Shown: positions 1-12,519 of the stretch, in pieces | Position numbering within the stretch: the stretch's first letter is position 1 | Layout: every line of letters starts with the position of its first letter | Assembly: GCA_003344405.1 (NCBI GenBank) | Contig: NOWV01000028.1 | Span: forward strand, 310,001-374,000 | Origin: Trichoplax sp. H2 | Taxonomy: Eukaryota > Placozoa > Uniplacotomia > Trichoplacea | Direction of reading: 5' to 3' | DNA length: 64,000 nt | Made by a program: the position numbers and the translations under genes | Notes under the pieces: model-generated | Told to the model about the DNA's origin: nothing | Seen by the model: only the letters and a program-made list of their open reading frames with translations | Databases searched by the model: none

Positions 1-1409
1 GTACAGTATGTGTAAACCTTAACCTACAGTAACAGATTTTTCAAGATTGTTTTTATGATTATGTCTCCGGTATTACACCATTTGCAGGATTTTTTGTTAC
101 ATACTAAAATACCAGAAATCGCTTATAATTCCGTGAAAATCAAACATAAGAAATCCATTTAAATCGAGTAGAACATGTTAAAGGTTGTTGCAAGCTAATA
201 AAATAGCAATTAGCGCTTGTTCTACATGAGTCAACATTGATATACTAGTACAGATGTTCTCATTTTGTTTACAATGAAATCAATGAGACTAGACAGGAAA
301 TAGAAGTCAATGGATGAGAAGCCGTAACTGAGCACTTAAAGAACGATTTACTATAGAACGAATACGTCAATCATGATATTGATCCAAGCGTACCACCTTT
401 AAAAAATAGAATCCAAACATTTAAAATGGTCCTATTTTGCAAGCACCATCTTCGTGCGAACTCTATTCAAGGACTATAAGTAGAATATTCTCTTTCTAGG
501 ATAGAAAGTCTCCAACATTCACTATCACTTCGGAAATCGCCATCTGTAAACTAATTTCATCCCTCCCCTGCTTGAATAATTAATTTACTGCAGCAATGGA
601 GCAGTTCTACAACAGAAAGTAGTTGTCAACTAGATTGGTCGATTAATAATTAATTATTAATACACTGAGGTGCATGACTGACATTATTTCTTGCAATATG
701 GGAATTCAAAAGTGCAAACAGAATCGAATACTATGTATACTCGAGGAGCCACAGCTTGTGATACTTCCACGTTTAGTAAACGCCCATTTTAAATGCTATG
801 TTGCAAAATCGTGTACCTCAGTGAATTCTAGAGACGCACAGTAACATGGATTAAAGAAGATTTTGCAGGTGTGTGAATTATTCGAGTATATCAATATATA
901 ACATATATACAGTACACTCGCTTTCTTAACCAACCTACGAAGGAGTTATTCATCCCCTTCAATTCATGGTACCGTAGTATTGGATATGAAAACAGTTATT
1001 GTCACTGCTGAGACAGGCCGATAGTCCTTGATTTAGGATAAATTAAAGTTGAACAAAAAAGTGAAAGTTAGGCTATTTTATTTGGGGATACTTTATCACG
1101 GTTGGCCACTTGGGCCGAATAGGATGAGTGCAGCCACTATCGAGGAAGGATGCTCGAGAGAGAAATCCTTTGCGATTCTTGCCCATGGCTCGTTCGTCCA
1201 AAGTCCGACTGTCCGAAAGAGAAAGCATCACGTGATAAATGGCATCAACCATAACAGTGATCGGGACCGGGTATTGGGTCAAGCACACAGTCACGCCGTG
1301 TTGCACACGGTGTCACACGGCGTTGACACGATCGGCCGACTCCAAAAATTCAAAATGGAATCTTGCTTTTCGCCTCCATTTTGACAGTCTAAAATGATTA
1401 ATAACAATT
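1..1409. other. Intergenic DNA, no supported gene
   Basis: AT-rich non-coding sequence. About 1120-1380 is clearly more GC-rich than its surroundings and is open on both strands, but the reading frames have no recognisable domain and one begins at TTG rather than ATG. I see no tRNA, rRNA or splice-supported exon. Confidence 0.6.
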
Positions 1410-2175
1410 CTCAACGACAGTGATGCAAGGAAAGGATGGCTGGATTACTATAGCCGATAGACCTTGTCACTTAACTTGATAATGAATGATAAATTGGGAG
1501 ACTAGTGAATGACATTCTCCACGTATTATTGGTGTAGAAACAAACAATAATGACTGGAAAGTATATCTCGGAAATTGCCAAAAGCCAATGATAATCCTGT
1601 GATGATATCGTCACTATGGCCGATAGATTCGAAATATACTGTAAACCTGTAATGTATGTTAGTAGAGACCCTAAAAGATCCCTTTAGGGTCTCTAATGTA
1701 TATATATACAATACGTTCTTAACCTTACTTTATCAAGACATCCACTTCTACACTGCAGACGATCACTGTATTCCCTAATAACACCTCACTACTGTCATCC
1801 GCTGAAATCATTGGAAAAAAAAACGACAAGGACGCAAGAAAACGAAGGACGGATTAGCATAGCTAATAGTCTTGTCACTGAACTTGGTAATGAATGATAA
1901 ATTGCAAGACTAGCGGATGACATTCTCCACGTATTATCAGTGTAGAAACAATGACTAGACAAGTATATCACGGAAATGGCTAAAAGCCAATGATGATCAG
2001 GTGATGATGTCATTATGGCCGATTTACTCTAAATAGAAGTCTGTCATGTATGGTAGAGACCATAAAAGATCCTTCTGGGGTCTCTGGTAGATACGTTCTT
2101 AACCTTACTTTGCTAGTTCTACACTATATACGATCACTGTATCCCCTAATATATAACTACCGTCATTAGCTGAAA
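1410..2175. repeat. Two-copy tandem duplication, about 410 bp period
   Basis: The block at about 1410-1812 is repeated with many substitutions at about 1820-2175. Shared landmarks include AATGAATGATAAATTG (near 1481 and 1889) and GATCACTGTAT (both copies). The first copy contains a 12-bp-arm hairpin, AGAGACCCTAAA then a 7-nt loop then TTTAGGGTCTCT (1664-1694). The same place in the second copy is mutated on both arms, so the hairpin is not conserved there. No coding function is seen. Confidence 0.8.
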
Positions 2176-3559
2176 TCGTTACAAAATGGAAGATTACTAT
2201 TTTATCTGTCCATGTCGAGAAAGCATCCGTAAGTAAATACTTCTACTAGAGAAGTGATGGCATTACAACAACACAATTTGTAGTCAATAACCGTCTTAAT
2301 AGAAGGAAAATATCAATGCAGCTATTGATCCCACTGTAAAAGAAAGATTTCTCCATGACAGTGAAGAGGGTATTATGGATGGGCTTTTCTTCCTGATTCC
2401 TTGTACTGTACTATTTTTAATACAGCCAATCCCACAAAATGGACTAAGACATAATCTTACTCTACAATCAGCACTGAGGATCAATAGCGTGATGGATAAG
2501 CGTCATTTTTCTGTCGGAAACAAATCGTTATCAACTTGGTGACAACCCGATCAGAACCCTATGATGGGGCTCTTTCTTGACAGGAAAGCCTTATCCATTC
2601 GAATGTCTCTTCGTAGTCACTCTATGACTAGGCATGTTTTTAATCTTTAGTAGTATTTGAAAAACAACAGCAACTGCTATCGTTTAGATAAACAAGTTGA
2701 GCAGCTCGATATTGCAAGGTGGATTAAAAGCTAGGGCAGTATCGATTATTGTTACATTATAACGATTAAAGCTAACTTTAGTTCATGCTACAGTGTACAG
2801 CATATCGCCATTCGTCACTACAGCTACTTACTTCATCTCATAGTATATGCAATAGAATCATGAGATTATGAAAATTCTACACATGTTATTAATGAAAATT
2901 TTAGCTAAGATTATGTTATCTTAAAAAATCGATACCTGATTTCCTTGAAGTATATAGCAACAGTAACATTGGTTTCGTTCAAAATCTAGTAGATCAGATT
3001 AGATTGAAGTTTTGAAAATTTTAAAGGTCAATAATCTGCCATAAAACGAAGTATTAGCATAGCCCAAGCGTCGTCAACACGTCCATAAATGTAAATAATA
3101 TCCAAAATAATATATAACACTTCTATATTACTTTCGAATGGACTAGTAGTCTTAATACAGGACTTCTCGTAGTCTCTGTCTTAATAAAGTCAAGCAGTAT
3201 TCACTATTCATTTCTAGGAAATTATACTTTGCAAGAGCGACATCAAAAGTATCAATTTACTGGCTTGAAAACCACTAAAAGTAAAGGAAATAATTGGTTC
3301 AAAACAGTCAACTGATTGAATTGATCTATTGGTAATATCAAATTGGTTTACAAGCTCTGTGGATGGCGATTAACGAAATGTGCCAATCATGAATTGATCT
3401 GTAGGCCATCATGAAACGTTTATCCATCTAGTACATTAAAAGACTAACGTAGAAAAGTATTTTCAATGTTTCAAAATATTCTTAAACACTCATCGACATC
3501 ATAATCAATCATAACATAGGAGTATTCCGTGACATTATTAGTAATCACGTTGGGCCTAC
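2176..3559. other. Intergenic DNA, no supported gene
   Basis: AT-rich sequence with no recognisable coding exon. A downstream exon of the signal-peptide gene that starts at 3775 on the minus strand should lie here or beyond the window's left edge, but I could not identify one. Confidence 0.5.
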
Positions 3560-3775
3560 CTTATTTGTTACTATCCGCGTAAGGCGTTGATATTGAAGCG
3601 ATGATGAATCTTTTAGCTTTTCTGGAGGACTACAATAATAGTCTAATACCATAGTGAAAGATGCAGTGACTGAGCTACCGTTGTTATCGCCATAGACTAT
3701 CATGCTTTGGCCGATGACAGCCAAGAATACCAAGATAGGAATCGTCATTTTTGCATTTTTTGAAATCTTTGTCAT
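3560..3775 (-). CDS. First exon of a putative secreted or membrane protein (possible SEA-domain start)
   Basis: The ATG at 3775 opens 72 codons that end in frame at a clean donor (AAG followed by GTAGGC, exon end 3560, phase 0). The N-terminus looks like a signal peptide: a short basic stretch, a second Met at residue 10, then TIPILVFLAVIGQSMIVYG and a polar region. The following residues (about 36-72) contain an LKDSSSLQYQRL segment that resembles the first strand and helix of SEA domains (hydrophobic strand, L.D..S..Y..L). That resemblance is a weak pattern match. One Cys (YYCSPP) is present. Downstream exons were not found, so the product is unknown. A chance ORF is possible, but signal peptide plus donor in phase makes a real exon reasonably likely. 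Confidence 0.4.
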
Positions 3776-4719
3776 GCTGCCAAGAAAGGAATAGAGCGAC
3801 AGTCTAAATTAATTCTACAATAAATACTTGACCATTCCATTTACGTGCACACATACATACGGCTACATCATGTCGTATATTATACTTACAAAACAAAAAT
3901 ATCTGCGGATGAATAATTCAGTAATTTCAGATGGAACGTATTCGATTACAAGATTGCTTAAAGTAATAAGATAGTTACATGGTATATCTTTATAGCCTAC
4001 TCCGACACGACTGTTTTAGACATGATCAAATTGAAATAATAGGCAATGTTCAATAATTAGTTTTCAACTCTTTGTTATCTTTATAGTCCCGTACTTTAAA
4101 TTTATTTATTTGCCAATTTTATTGTACGAGCAATGATAACAAAAGTCAATCAAGAGCCCATAGAAATCAAGATAATTATTTTGAAGTCTGTTTTGTTTGA
4201 ACAGACAGCACATCTGTGAATTTCAATTTTTCTCAATAATTGCTGCAAACAACAGAGTAATTATTATACTGGGTATGGACAAAGTCAATGAAATTGATTA
4301 ACGAAATTAAATGCTCAGATGCTGTAATAAAATAGAGGAGGAAAGACAGATATTTCCATCTACTGCACTGCACGTACGCGCTTTCCCAATGCAATTAAAA
4401 TTTTTCTTGCAAGAACAAGTTTGCTTGCACTCTTGCTTATTACAATATCGGCTAAGGGGTAAGGATGGCTCATATTGGGTATTGGCGATATTACAAAATT
4501 AAAAATTGTTCAGCATAACATCTTGATGTATTGCTAATTAAAAGTAACCTTGAGCGGTAGACAGATACATTGAACCATCTTAAAATATTTAATCGATAAA
4601 ATACCAGAACAATCCTTTTACCTCGATTAATGAATTTATTCTGTCTATATTATACCAATTACGTCAGCTTGGTTATGCATGATTAAGTAATAGACGAGAG
4701 TACAGAGAACAGTTGCTCT
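3776..4719. other. Non-coding DNA upstream of the putative secreted-protein exon
   Basis: AT-rich sequence. It would include the promoter of the minus-strand exon starting at 3775 if that exon is real. No recognisable motif or second gene is seen. Confidence 0.5.
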
Positions 4720-5165
4720 ACGACAATACTCACCATGGCTAGGAACTATTCCTACACTCTTATTGCTTTAATGTAAAACATTTCAAACAAATATATAATG
4801 AATTAGTAAAGATGTATAAAAACAGTATAAAGAACTCTTACAGTAATGGACTAGAGTATCGGAAATACTTCCTCTACTCGAATGCTCACCATGGTTAGGG
4901 GGACTATTCAAAAACTCCTATAGCATTTAATGTAACATTTTCTGAAGAAGTGTATCATGAATTAGCCAAGTATACAAAAACCATTTCAATTCTTATAGTA
5001 ATGGATGACAGTACACTAAAGACTTGCTCTATTGCAATCCTAACTAACGTTACGAACTATTCAAGCATTCTTCTACCTTCTAACGTAAGATATTTTGTAG
5101 AAGTGCATAATTAATGAATTAATGCGATATATAAAAAATGTTAAAAATTCCTACAGTACCGTATG
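4720..5165. repeat. Three-copy degenerate tandem repeat, about 155 bp
   Basis: Copies begin near CTCACCATGGCTAGG (4728) and CTCACCATGGTTAGG (4886), with a more diverged third copy near 5040. Each continues with a shared CCTA..GC/AACGT segment, a GAATTA block and TATAAAAA before the next unit. No open reading frame is shared across the copies, so this is local non-coding tandem duplication. Confidence 0.65.
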
Positions 5166-8100
5166 GAAGGAAGGATATAATTACATAAGTGATTTTATTT
5201 TATTAGATAGGCACCGAATTGCAACAGCAATCGTATATGATTCATTTCTAAATTGTAAACTATCCTGGTTTATCTGGATAAATACCATACATGGTTATAA
5301 TTTAAAAATTAATCTTGATTCGTAAAGTAACAGTTGTGAAGTTAACATTTCATTGCTTTACTTTAACTATAGGCTAGAATGAGCCGTATATCTTGATGAT
5401 AGTAGCAATATTGATCATAAAGAAGGGAAGCTCCTCATTCTACAAGATCCATATGAGCACCTTCTAGATTAGGATGGAGGAGAGGTAGTTGATACTATGA
5501 GCTGTGAATACTTCAATAGTGGCCCATAGCTATGATATTAATATCACGATCGATCAAAGCAGGATAGGACAGTCAATCTTTTCTGTATCCTAAATGATCC
5601 AGCGAAAGGTTGCTTTACTTTTTCTGCATGATCAATCTATTTTTTTTTTCGTAAACAGAGCGCTGTTGTTCTACATGCGAATTTGTAACCCCATGGTGTA
5701 TTCAAATAATAATTAATGAGCTGCATGTCAATAAATTGTCAAGTAGTGGAGAAATTATTCAGAACAATAAAGTCAATATGTTCAAGTGTTCATGCTAAAT
5801 ACTATTATAGCTCAGATAATCTAGGTATTATTTAAGTTCATGAAACTAAAACGAATTAATACACTTGACCAATTTTTTTTCTTCTCAACGACATACGCGT
5901 ACATGTTACAGGATGATGCTATGCTATAGATGGCATGATTATTCTTTCCGTAACATGTAGCAGTAATTTCAAAATAAATATGATAAAATGATTACAGATC
6001 CTGACGGACACTAATTTCTGTGTTGCGTGGGTAAGAGAGGAAATGCTTGTTAACCACTATCATTAAATAGATCGGTACTTTCTTGTTACATAAATAGGAA
6101 GACTAATAAAGCAGCTCTTGCAATTGATCAATTGTTCTTTTCGGTAGTTATTTTCCAACTTTCAAATTTCAGCTATTTTTCTAATACTTGCAAAATGAGT
6201 TGCTGTAACTCCGTCTTCAGATATACTACTTAAAGCTCCGTTTGGCACAGCTAGGTACAGTCACCAATGCAAGAGCAATCACAGCTTAGGGTATCGAATA
6301 AACGTTTACAAAATGTCTGTATAGCGAATTGACATTGATTACCTCTAGAATAATTTAGGAATCGCTACCAGGTACAGCATGGTCTTAAAACCAATTTAAA
6401 ACCCAATTTTTAGCGTTTAATTACAAGAAAATGTTTCTAAATATTAAGTATTATCAAAAATTGCGTTACTCAAACAAAATGATCTTCGTCGATTATATTA
6501 TTACAAGTACTCTGCATATGAAAGGACCATGCCCCCCCCCATCTAGGTTGATGACGTTTTTATCACTTTGATATTAAAAATATTCGACATGAGAGAGACT
6601 AGGAGACTACCTATACCGGCGACATTCGCTGTGAGATTGAAGGAATGGAGACTTTAAATTTTGTATTGATGATACAATCAACAGTTGTCAAAACGATGCG
6701 CTAAGAAAGTTCTTGCATCAAGTCCAAATTACCAAAATGTTCTTGGTAAGGATAATAAAATGATTGTGGTAATGGATCTAATAAGATTGAACAGGATTAA
6801 CTATTATCTATAAGTGCAGAAGATGATAGATAGCTAGTTCTTTCCACAAGATGATGTGCTTATTACATACTATGGTAGCTCAAAGCAGAAATACTAGTGG
6901 CGACCGATATGAAATCGAAACAATATAGAACGTAGATTTGGCTTAAATGATCTTGACTGATGAATGATATAATGAATAGAGAATATAATGACTACCCTAG
7001 GATTAAAAAGTTTTTCCTCTCAAAAGCTCGAGCTCAGAAACTGCATACCTGGCAGAGGTAAACAAAAATCACTCAGGCAAACGCTTCAAATTATATCCTA
7101 TGTACTGTATATTAGGAACGACTTATTCAAAAAATATGACAAAACTGCAGATCCTGGGATATCTAAACTTATGCTAAGAAGAAAGTTACAGAAATCGGAG
7201 GAGCCGCTATTTCTTAAAACGTCTGGTTCTAATCACTTGCAACGAAATTGCTCTCGATGATGGCTAGCTATTCTGGCACAAGAATAGAGAAACATACCGT
7301 TCCAATCATTGCTTAATGACGGTTCTCGCTATATTAATCCAATAAATTGGCAATACTTGCGTATGTTTAATACGTCATATGATATTAAAGAAACAATATT
7401 TTCGTGATTTAATTTAAATTCCTCACATCATGACAGGCAGCATTTAAAAGTGATTTGGATTTGTAGGAACGATCGCATTGTAATTTATGTAAGGCATATA
7501 GTGGGCTGAAAGCCATATTTATAATACTCTATAGGATAACTCAAGCAGGACAGATTTACATCTTCAGATCTTTTGGAAGCGTAATTACAATCAATATGGT
7601 CGAAAGGATCAAGATTAAATTAACTTAAATTCAAAGTCGACTCTCGCAGTTTTTATTACTTGCACATTAAATCTTTTACACGTACCTAAAAGTGCATGTC
7701 GACTGCGTGCTATCATATAATCTAGTACTAGAAATGACATTGGAGGAAACGTACTCTCAGAGATATTACGTTTACTTCCAAAATATAAATTTATATCGCT
7801 GCACGAATCAACTATATTAAGAAGCATAAGAATTGCAAGAATTTCAGTCGAAGTCAAATAGAATACAGCTAATACCGTATGCAATGAATTGAATGGAAAT
7901 TCTTAATCGAATTGAACCTTTACGCTGGGAAATAGGGCAACAGTATCGTTATCGTTATGTTTGATTTCAGTTCTGGTAACTCAGCATAAGATGGCGATCA
8001 CGATAAACGAGCCATAACGTTATTACATTTATTTACTACTTATTATAAAGAACAATATAATTCACATCAGTAAAAGTCAATGTCAAAATCAGAAAGGTGA

Positions 8101-9257
8101 GAACATTACATAGAATGCGTACTTTACAATCTAGATCAGTCCAGAATAATTGCAGCTATAGATTTTACAGTAGGAAGTAAATTTTCAACTGTAAAGGATA
8201 CTTCTATCGTACGTACCGATGATGGCTTCAATGCCGAAAAATTTAATTAGACCAGAGGTCGTCTTCAATGATATTTCATAAGGAATTGATAAAAATACTC
8301 ATGCATGCATCATCCCACCATAGGTGATAATTAATTATAATCAAAGTTGAATAAAATTTTCAATTGCAACACTAGTAAAACAGTTTTAAATGTAACCTTT
8401 TATTGATGATGTATTTCTTAGTAATTAAAAGGATTAGGCCCTATTTGATTTTGAGTTAACGTAATTAAAGTAGACAGTATGGTGCTAGATAAATGAAATT
8501 AATGTTCTTGAAATCAATTGAATCATTAGATAGATTATAAATCAAAATCGAGTTTAAAGTTCACGGTTATAATTGTGTGAATGCAAGACAGTGCTATTTT
8601 GACTACTAAACATATATGCTACTGTTTACAATATGTGTATACGCAGAACCGGAAGAAATGGGGTACACTTCTTTTATTAAAGTAATTATAAACACTTCAC
8701 TTAGGTTATCATTGAGTTAAAAATTGCAACAATCCTGAAAAACAACTCAATTAGACTCCATTTTATATTGAATACCCGATACCGTTATTGATAAGAGTAG
8801 AAGCCTTTGATACTATCTATTCTATACAGATATAAGTGACAAAATGGATCCAAGACCATAATTTTACGCAAGTTTATAACGCAGTTTACACAGTCTACTG
8901 AACTACAGTGTCTCTCGAAATTACACATCCTTATTAATTGAATTTTGACACACCCAGAACGGTCAACTTTTCAACTATTCAGTACCGTATATCTGATCAA
9001 AATTAAGAAATTAATTTAAAATCGAAAGCTGTCTATGAATTATTCAATTAATTGTTAAACACTACTTGATCAAGAACACACAATGCTACCGGTATCAACG
9101 CAATGGATTGATTATGAACCTTTTCAGATAGCCAAATTATACCGTAATTATTGCTCATTTGTACAATCAATTAAGATAAGATGATGACAGAGATGTTAAG
9201 CTGCGTTAATATTTCATCACTGCAAAATTTTGACGTTTAAATACTAGCATTTGCGCT
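5166..9257. other. Intergenic DNA; right part is the 3' flank of the first GPCR repeat unit
   Basis: No supported gene. Open frames at 6988-7260 (+) and 7615-7884 (-) have no recognisable domain or splice context. A nine-C run lies at 6532-6540. From about 8640 to 8960 the sequence is similar to the 3' flanks of the other GPCR copies (about 11100-11285 and 13010-13300), marking the left edge of the duplicated unit. Confidence 0.6.
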
Positions 9258-10394
9258 TTATGAATTAGATAATGACGGCCTTACTCGACGTAAACTATGC
9301 ATTTGACCAATATAACGCAGCCATTGAGGTGCATTACTTCTATAAGTATTATTAAAGTAGCCATAAATAATTGCATTGTAAGCAACACAAGTATAATTCA
9401 AAAGAATCAAAGTGTTAATGATACTGGAAATCAAGTAATAATTTAGAAAATGAATTAACCCAAAATCTATTAACATAAAGATCAAGTAATTTGGTAGATT
9501 GCTAATTATGAACAAAGTTAAGCAGGCAATAAAAATTTTAACGATTCGTTTTCTAACTTTCAATCTACGCTCATTCCGCGGTAATCGTTGATGAATCGAT
9601 CCTCTATTCAACAATATAATCGTACGAGCATTACCTGTCCCTATTTGCCACAATCTTCTAGCAGTAATTATATATAATGTTGTCATCATGATAGATGGCG
9701 TTAGAAAGATCAGAACAAGAAAGAGCAGCCATGTAATCATTTTCGAGAAAGCCAAAAAAAATACTATTTCATTATCTGAATTAGTGGCGATGATATCTAA
9801 ATGAAGATTTAGCGACCAAATTGGCAAACAATATTTCATTCCTTGAATATGGTGAACATTCACAAAGATTCCATATGGAGTCCAAAACGAGAAGGCAAAT
9901 AACCAACATAATGGCAAAAAGACGTAGACCTGAGTTCGACTTATCCTTAGTTTGCGCTTTGTTGGATGTATAATCGAATTATATCGATCGATACAAATAG
10001 CCGTCAATGTAAATGATATCGATATTATGCATGATCCTGGTAGAACTTGAGCCATTTTGCATACAGAAACAGTAAATGGGTAATGGCGCGATGCCTGGAT
10101 TGGATGTAACAGTTCGTAAATTTTAATTGGTATCCTTATGGCTGCTACTAATAATCCAGAAATAGGCAGATTACAAACTAGTAGATTGATCGGTATCCGT
10201 AGATTCCTGTTTGCCAAAGTAATCCATAAAATCAGTAAATTACCTGCTATAGCTATCACCATGATTAAGACATGTAAGATAGCAATAATAAGCAAAATCG
10301 TTCGCATGGCTAGTTCATCGACATTAATTATCCCGTCCTCTTTACCAAGGGTAGTTAGTGTGCTATTGATTGAGCCATTGTAACTTGTATTCAT
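9258..10394 (-). CDS. Class A (rhodopsin-family) GPCR, array copy A
   Basis: A single-exon 378-aa receptor starting at the ATG at 10394, with seven hydrophobic segments and an N-glycosylation-rich N-terminus (NTS, NGS, NST). Landmarks: GN of TM1 (51-52); TM2 LVCNLPISGLL; Cys112 before TM3 and Cys189 in loop 2, a likely disulfide; DRY 136-138 (ICIDRYNS); TM4 PLCWLFAF; TM6 with SNLP; TM7 NAIIY 340-344 followed by GYFN. The canonical sodium-pocket Asp2.50 is Gly80 and NPxxY is NAxxY. NAxxY is known from melatonin receptors, but this receptor keeps DRY, so I do not assign a ligand. It is very similar to the copy at 13608-14753 and related to 17294-18427. It should be a plasma-membrane receptor that couples to G proteins. 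Confidence 0.9.
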   Translation of the reverse strand: MNTSYNGSINSTLTTLGKEDGIINVDELAMRTILLIIAILHVLIMVIAIAGNLLILWITLANRNLRIPINLLVCNLPISGLLVAAIRIPIKIYELLHPIQASRHYPFTVSVCKMAQVLPGSCIISISFTLTAICIDRYNSIIHPTKRKLRISRTQVYVFLPLCWLFAFSFWTPYGIFVNVHHIQGMKYCLPIWSLNLHLDIIATNSDNEIVFFLAFSKMITWLLFLVLIFLTPSIMMTTLYIITARRLWQIGTGNARTIILLNRGSIHQRLPRNERRLKVRKRIVKIFIACLTLFIISNLPNYLIFMLIDFGLIHFLNYYLISSIINTLILLNYTCVAYNAIIYGYFNNTYRSNAPQWLRYIGQMHSLRRVRPSLSNS

Positions 10395-10789
10395 GTTGAT
10401 TCTGTCTTGATAATAAATACTTAGTTTAACATAATTTTAACCTTTGAAAGCTTTTAGATGATAAATTGATATGTAATATCGATATTAATCATAAATAGAA
10501 TCTGAAAATAGTATATGGATATCGATTTCTATACGCGAATACTTACTGTTTGGCCTGATACTCTTCTTGAAAGATAGTATTAAATTTCTTCTGTCCTTCT
10601 TCTAAATGCTAACTAGAACCTTAGTGAATTTTTTAAGATAATGAGGTTTACCGTAAAGCAAATATATTACAGAACATTGACCTATGCTGTGCAATATAGG
10701 CCAATTAATCTGAGAAGATAATCATATTTTATTACAATACTCAATTGTAAGCGATATATTTAATTAACTATCCATAAATCACCGTAGTT

Positions 10790-11022
10790 TTATTGCTCAT
10801 ATTAACGTTGTTTATATCCAATCATGATAATCAACTTGCTAATTAATATAGAATTTCTTCTATCAAACTGGCGACGTAAATAAAAATAACCTTGACCTCA
10901 AAATTAGGCACATTGCTAAATCGGCTTGATAAATATCAGAGGCTAACATTCAATATTCACTATTATTGCAAACAATTCACTAAAATAATTTAGCCTAATT
11001 AAATTATATTTAAATTGTTACA
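10790..11022 (-). promoter_or_regulatory. Conserved upstream block of GPCR copy A (GACGTAAA-containing)
   Basis: This non-coding block is repeated upstream of the other GPCR copies (about 12520-12770, 15300-15545 and weakly 19030-19265). It contains CTGGCGACGTAAATAAAAA (about 10868-10886), a CRE-like GACGTAA core, followed by AAATCGGCTTGATAAATAT and a TTTAGCCTAATTAAATTA stretch. It lies about 400-630 bp upstream of the ATG. A promoter or non-coding first exon is an inference from conservation and position. Confidence 0.45.
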
Positions 11023-11445
11023 GCCTAAAGTAGATTTCAACGTCGAAATTAAGCAAGAAAATGGGTATAGCTTTAAAATGATATCGATTTCTTTTATTGA
11101 AGCGATTGTGAATAATAAACACCTCAGTTATGTTTTTATAAAGTTACAAACTACAACAATTCTGAAAAACAACTTTATTAGTCTTTATTTTGTATTGCAT
11201 ACCCAACACTGCTGTTGACGGGAGCAGAAGTCTTTGCTTTCACTTATACTGTCAGGTATAAGTGAAAATATTGATCCAAGACTGATATGTACCGTATATA
11301 AAGTAAATTAGATGAGTATGTTAGATTAAATATTAATATGTAAGCGTCTGTAACTGTTAATATAGCTGTGTAAGATCTTACTATGTGAGACAGCATAGCC
11401 TACATCATAGCCCTAAATTTAGCTAGTAAAGTTCGCGTATCATGA
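11023..11445. other. Residual 3' flank of the broken GPCR copy
   Basis: About 11030-11285 aligns by eye with the distal 3' flanks of copies A (about 8680-8870) and C (about 12945-13170), for example the TTCTGAAAAACAAC and GGTATAAGTGAAAA stretches. The segment that should lie between this and the gene (TM5 to TM7 plus the 3' UTR) is absent, which marks a deletion. Confidence 0.6.
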
Positions 11446-12097
11446 TGGCAGTGTAATCATTTTCGAGAATTGTAAATAATATACTGATACATTGTCTGAA
11501 TTAGTAACATTGATATTTGAAAGAATATTTGACGGCCTAGCTGGCGTACAAGATTTCATTGCTAACTTATGATATGCATAAAGACCGCATATGGAGTCCA
11601 AAACGAGAAGGCAAATAACCAACATAATGATGAAAAGACGTAGGCATGAGCTCGATTTATTCTCAATTCACGCCTTATTGGATGCATATTCGAATTATAT
11701 CGATCGTTACAAATAGCTGTTAATGTAAACGATATTGATGTTATACATGCTCCTGGTACAATTTCAGCCATTTTGCATACAGAAACAGTAACTGGGTAAT
11801 AGCGCTATACCTGGATTGGATGTAATAGTTCGTAAATTTTAATTGGTATCCGTATACTTGCTATTAATAATCTAGCAATGGCCAGATTACCAATAGATTG
11901 ATCGGTATCCACAGATTCGTATTTGCCAAAATAATCCATAAAATCAGTAAATTACCAGGTATAGCTATCGTCATGACTACGATAGCAGTAATGAGGAAAA
12001 TCGTTTGCATGGCTAGTTCATCGACATTAGTTAACTCATCCTCTTTGCCAAAGATAGTTAGTGTATTACTGATTGAGCTATTAGAACTAGTATTCAT
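11446..12097 (-). pseudogene. Broken class A GPCR, array copy B
   Basis: The start at 12097 and the N-terminal region through TM1 (GNLLILWI) are intact and closely match copies A and C. In TM2 a deletion of about 4 bp (near 11885-11905, compared with copy C) shifts the frame. TM3-TM4 continue in a second frame (11562-11771), with DRY altered to NDRY in context (ICNDRY). Loop 2 and the start of TM5 follow in yet another frame (11446-11575). After FSKMIT homology stops; TM5-TM7 and the C-terminus are missing. With at least two frameshifts and loss of three helices, no functional receptor is expected. Confidence 0.85.
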
Positions 12098-12519
12098 ATC
12101 GATTCTTGTTTTGGCAAGAAACGTTTAATTTACCGCAATTTCAATCTTTACAAGCTTTTACTGTAGATGATAAATAGCTATGCAATATCGATATCAATCA
12201 TGAATACAATCCGAAAATAATATTTGGATGTCGATTTCTATAAAGAAATTCTTACTGTTTGCCTTAGTACTCTTGAAAGATGATATATATTTTTTATTAT
12301 GTATGGTATTTAAGTCTCCTCTATCTCTGTACTAAACGTTAGCTAGAACCTAGGTGACTTTTTAAAGATAATATGGTTTATCGTAAAGCTAATGTATCAC
12401 GTAGCTATTGAATTATGGTGTACAATATAGACCAATTAATCTGAGATTTGATCATGGTTTATTACGCGCTCAATTGTACACAATATATCTAATTAACTGT
12501 CTTTAAAATAATGTAGCTT

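Noticed and set aside
1049-1384. 111-codon open frame (+) and its overlapping frame on the other strand (1073-1306)
   Set aside because: Begins with TTG, lies in a GC-rich patch that opens both strands, and shows no recognisable domain.
6988-7260. 90-codon frame (+)
   Set aside because: No domain, no splice context, composition like the surrounding intergenic DNA.
7615-7884. 89-codon frame (-) with hydrophobic stretch
   Set aside because: Hydrophobicity is expected by chance in AT-rich DNA; no family pattern.
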